Assembly (NCBI RefSeq): GCF_037975245.1
Contig: NC_092582.1
Coordinates: 10,518,001-10,582,000, forward strand
DNA: 64,000 bases
Direction: 5' to 3'
DNA from: Apostichopus japonicus
Lineage: Eukaryota; Echinodermata; Holothuroidea; Aspidochirotida; Stichopodidae
Every line of letters starts with the position of its first letter. Positions within the stretch are counted from its first letter, which is position 1. Below the pieces are notes generated by a model. The model saw only the letters and a program-made list of their open reading frames with translations. It made no database searches and was not told the origin of the DNA. The position numbers and the translations under genes are program-made. Shown here one piece after another: positions 61,601 through 64,000 of the stretch.

Positions 61601-63855
61601 TTTTGCATCGGTGGTTCGAGTCCCCGGTGATGACGTCTTTTGCCGATCTTTTACAGCCAGTGCCTACATGGGGAGCTGTAAGTATTAGTTAATCCACCTA
61701 ATATCTCAGTCCATACAGTGGCGCGGTGGCTTGGCGCACTGTACGAGCTGATGAGCGAGGCTCTCTTTTGCATCGGTGGTTCGAGTCCCCGGTGATGACG
61801 TCTTTTGCCGATCTTTTACAGCCAGTGCCTACATGGGGAGCTGTAAGTATTAGTTAATCCACCTAATATCTCAGTCCATACAGTGGCGCGGTGGCTTGGC
61901 GCACTGTACGAGCTGATGAGCGAGGCTCTCTTTTGCATCGGTGGTTCGAGTCCCCGGTGATGACGTCTTTTGCCGATCTTTTACAGCCAGTGCCTACATG
62001 GGGAGCTGTAAGTATTAGTTAATCCACCTAATATCTCAGTCCATACAGTGGCGCGGTGGCTTGGCGCACTGTACGAGCTGATGAGCGAGGCTCTCTTTTG
62101 CATCGGTGGTTCGAGTCCCCGGTGATGACGTCTTTTGCCGATCTTTTACAGCCAGTGCCTACATGGGGAGCTGTAAGTATTAGTTAATCCACCTAATATC
62201 TCAGTCCATACAGTGGCGCGGTGGCTTGGCGCACTGTACGAGCTGATGAGCGAGGCTCTCTTTTGCATCGGTGGTTCGAGTCCCCGGTGATGACGTCTTT
62301 TGCCGATCTTTTACAGCCAGTGCCTACATGGGGAGCTGTAAGTATTAGTTAATCCACCTAATATCTCAGTCCATACAGTGGCGCGATGGCTTGGCGCACT
62401 GTACGAGCTGATGAGCGAGGCTCTCTTTTGCATCGGTGGTTCGAGTCCCCGGTGATGACGTCTTTTGCCGATCTTTTACAGCCAGTGCCTACATGGGGAG
62501 CTGTAAGTATTAGTTAATCCACCTAATATCTCAGTCCATACAGTGGCGCGATGGCTTGGCGCACTGTACGAGCTGATGAGCGAGGCTCTCTTTTGCATCG
62601 GTGGTTCGAGTCCCCGGTGATGACGTCTTTTGCCGATCTTTTACAGCCAGTGCCTACATGGGGAGCTGTAAGTATTAGTTAATCCACCTAATATCTCAGT
62701 CCATACAGTGGCGCGATGGCTTGGCGCACTGTACGAGCTGATGAGCGAGGCTCTCTTTTGCATCGGTGGTTCGAGTCCCCGGTGATGACGTCTTTTGCCG
62801 ATCTTTTACAGCCAGTGCCTACATGGGGAGCTGTAAGTATTAGTTAATCCACCTAATATCTCAGTCCATACAGTGGCGCGGTGGCTTGGCGCACTGTACG
62901 AGCTGATGAGCGAGGCTCTCTTTTGCATCGGTGGTTCGAGTCCCCGGTGATGACGTCTTTTGCCGATCTTTTACAGCCAGTGCCTACATGGGGAGCTGTA
63001 AGTATTAGTTAATCCACCTAATATCTCAGTCCATACAGTGGCGCGGTGGCTTGGCGCACTGTACGAGCTGATGAGCGAGGCTCTCTTTTGCATCGGTGGT
63101 TCGAGTCCCCGGTGATGACGTCTTTTGCCGATCTTTTACAGCCAGTGCCTACATGGGGAGCTGTAAGTATTAGTTAATCCACCTAATATCTCAGTCCATA
63201 CAGTGGCGCGGTGGCTTGGCGCACTGTACGAGCTGATGAGCGAGGCTCTCTTTTGCATCGGTGGTTCGAGTCCCCGGTGATGACGTCTTTTGCCGATCTT
63301 TTACAGCCAGTGCCTTCATGGGGAGCTGTAAGTATTAGTTAATCCACCTAATATCTCAGTCCATACAGTGGCGCGGTGGCTTGGCGCACTGTACGAGCTG
63401 ATGAGCGAGGCTCTCTTTTGCATCGGTGGTTCGAGTCCCCGGTGATGACGTCTTTTGCCGATCTTTTACAGCCAGTGCCTACATGGGGAGCTGTAAGTAT
63501 TAGTTAATCCACCTAATATCTCAGTCCATACAGTGGCGCGGTGGCTTGGCGCACTGTACGAGCTGATGAGCGAGGCTCTCTTTTGCATCGGTGGTTCGAG
63601 TCCCCGGTGATGACGTCTTTTGCCGATCTTTTACAGCCAGTGCCTACATGGGGAGCTGTAAGTATTAGTTAATCCACCTAATATCTCAGTCCATACAGTG
63701 GCGCGGTGGCTTGGCGCACTGTACGAGCTGATGAGCGAGGCTCTCTTTTGCATCGGTGGTTCGAGTCCCCGGTGATGACGTCTTTTGCCGATCTTTTACA
63801 GCCAGTGCCTACATGGGGAGCTGTAAGTATTAGTTAATCCACCTAATATCTCAGT

Positions 63856-63951
63856 CCATACAGTGGCGCGATGGCTTGGCGCACTGTACGAGCTGATGAG
63901 CGAGGCTCTCTTTTGCATCGGTGGTTCGAGTCCCCGGTGATGACGTCTTTT
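63856..63951 (+). promoter_or_regulatory. Representative internal Pol III promoter (A and B boxes) and T4 stop in the last full monomer
   Basis: The A-box-like TGGCGCGATGG at 63864-63874 matches TRGYNNARNGG at 10 of 11 positions (G for A at position 7). The B box GGTTCGAGTCC at 63923-63933 matches GGTTCGANNCC fully. They are 48 nt apart, within the tRNA-gene range. The D-stem GCGC (63866-63869) pairs with GCGC (63879-63882) around a 9-nt loop containing GG. TTTT runs follow at 63948 and 63959. A transcript of about 95 nt would be expected. TTTT at 63911-63914, between the boxes, might stop some transcripts early. No acceptor stem or clean T-stem forms, so it is tRNA-derived and not a tRNA. 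The same signals recur in nearly all units; many left-end units have GGTTCGAGTGC instead. Confidence 0.6.
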
Positions 63952-63996
63952 GCCGATCTTTTACAGCCAGTGCCTACATGGGGAGCTGTAAGTATT
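63943..63996 (+). other. Representative pair of strong splice-site sequences bounding 21 nt
   Basis: A pyrimidine-rich stretch ending TTTTACAG (AG at 63965-63966) matches a 3' splice site. Then come 21 nt (63967-63987), then GTAAGTATT at 63988, which matches the animal 5' splice site from +1 to +8. In a plus-strand RNA the monomers would look like 21-nt micro-exons separated by 144-nt introns. All three frames of the commonest 21-nt segment are open. There is no evidence of splicing from sequence alone, and 16 units around 32.3-35.6 kb lack the AG. Confidence 0.45.
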
Positions 63997-64000
63997 AGTT

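Larger units (their letters stand above)
17826..64000 (+). repeat. 165-bp tRNA-derived satellite array, 280 monomers, open at the right edge
   Basis: The landmark CTGTAAGTATT recurs 280 times (the AGTATT element at 17941, 18106, 18271 ... 63991). Periods are 165 bp except five of 168 bp (ending 18439, 18607, 18775, 18943, 20761), each with a CCG insertion after TTTTACAG. From 20761 to 63991 there are exactly 262 x 165 bp. Each monomer has, in order: GTAAGTATTAGTTAATCC, the word CTCAGTCCATACAG, a tRNA-like D-arm (GCGC, 9-nt loop, GCGC), GAGCGAGGCTC (4-bp hairpin), the B box GGTTCGAGTCC, TGACGTC, TTTTGCC and TTTTACAG. Variation is almost all substitutions at a few sites. The first unit is truncated and diverged. 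No unit encodes a plausible protein on either strand. Confidence 0.97.
49621..64000 (+). repeat. Satellite domain with GCGCGGTGG/GCGCGATGG and AATCCACC
   Basis: Right-hand domain, continuing past the window. Units read AATCCACC, CATCGGTGG, GCCGATC and GCCAGTGCC with almost no other change. Only the A-box position varies: mostly GGTGG, with GATGG units interspersed and a GACGG run at 54,961-55,300. Rare private changes occur, such as CCTTCATGG near 63,314. Confidence 0.85.

Noticed and set aside
17941-64000. CRISPR array
   Set aside because: Units are contiguous and near-identical over their whole length, with no unique spacers and no cas genes; the context is eukaryotic.
17941-64000. Functional tRNA genes in each monomer
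   Set aside because: D-arm and B box are present, but no acceptor stem pairs, the anticodon arm does not close and the T-stem has mismatches.
17941-64000. Hammerhead ribozyme in the satellite
   Set aside because: CTGATGAG matches the first conserved core box and a short stem follows, but the required GAAA is absent on both strands (TCTC or TCGC stands in its place).
17941-64000. CENP-B box in the monomer
   Set aside because: TTCG and CGG occur as in GGTTCGAGTCCCCGGTG, but the spacing is one base short and the central A and the final G are missing.

Overview
The window reads as repeat-rich nuclear DNA of an animal, most likely a marine invertebrate. It carries a tyrosine-recombinase (DIRS-like) retroelement, several non-LTR retrotransposons of two lineages (CR1/L2-like and L1/Tx1-like), long (TA)n microsatellites, and a minus-strand exon-like integrase segment with splice-site sequences. 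There are no operons, bacterial genes or CRISPR loci. The species is not identifiable from sequence alone. The frequent AGGCCT/TAGGCCTA words around 3.0-4.1 kb recall intergenic DNA of echinoderms and hemichordates, but that is a weak guide.

Layout. 1-1.6 kb: an old, degenerate tandem repeat (about 145 bp, in places alternating as a 300-bp dimer). 1.63-1.79 kb: an integrase-core exon on the minus strand, interrupted by a stop. 1.8-4.9 kb: no recognisable gene apart from a weak 44-codon ORF. 4.9-5.7 kb: a 447-bp tandem duplication with (TA)n tracts. 5.7-8.4 kb: two 5'-truncated minus-strand CR1/L2-like LINE copies (A and B), head to tail. 8.4-14.6 kb: a decayed DIRS-like element. Its reverse transcriptase/RNase H gene is split by a sense-strand CR1/L2-like LINE (copy C, about 9.49-13.09 kb) with a full-length 975-codon ORF2; its tyrosine recombinase ORF is still open. 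15.2-17.4 kb: a 5'-truncated, frameshifted L1/Tx1-like LINE. It is cut by a minus-strand 3' fragment of the copy C family (copy D, 17.39-17.83 kb).

From about 17.83 kb to the end of the window (72% of it) lies one satellite array of 280 monomers, continuing beyond the edge. The period is exactly 165 bp, with five early 168-bp units. From 20,761 to 63,991 there are 262 consecutive periods without one net indel. Each monomer carries a tRNA-like D-arm, an A-box-like sequence (10/11) and a perfect Pol III B box (GGTTCGAGTCC), followed by T4 runs. Each also carries strong consensus 3' and 5' splice sites bounding a 21-nt segment. The array is therefore a tRNA/SINE-derived satellite with a potential internal promoter in almost every unit. 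It shows higher-order duplication at its left end, homogenised variant domains further right, and variant sites dominated by CpG transitions.

No host protein-coding gene is convincingly complete. The coding content is selfish elements at different stages of decay, nested beside a satellite, a layout typical of pericentromeric or heterochromatic DNA (inference).
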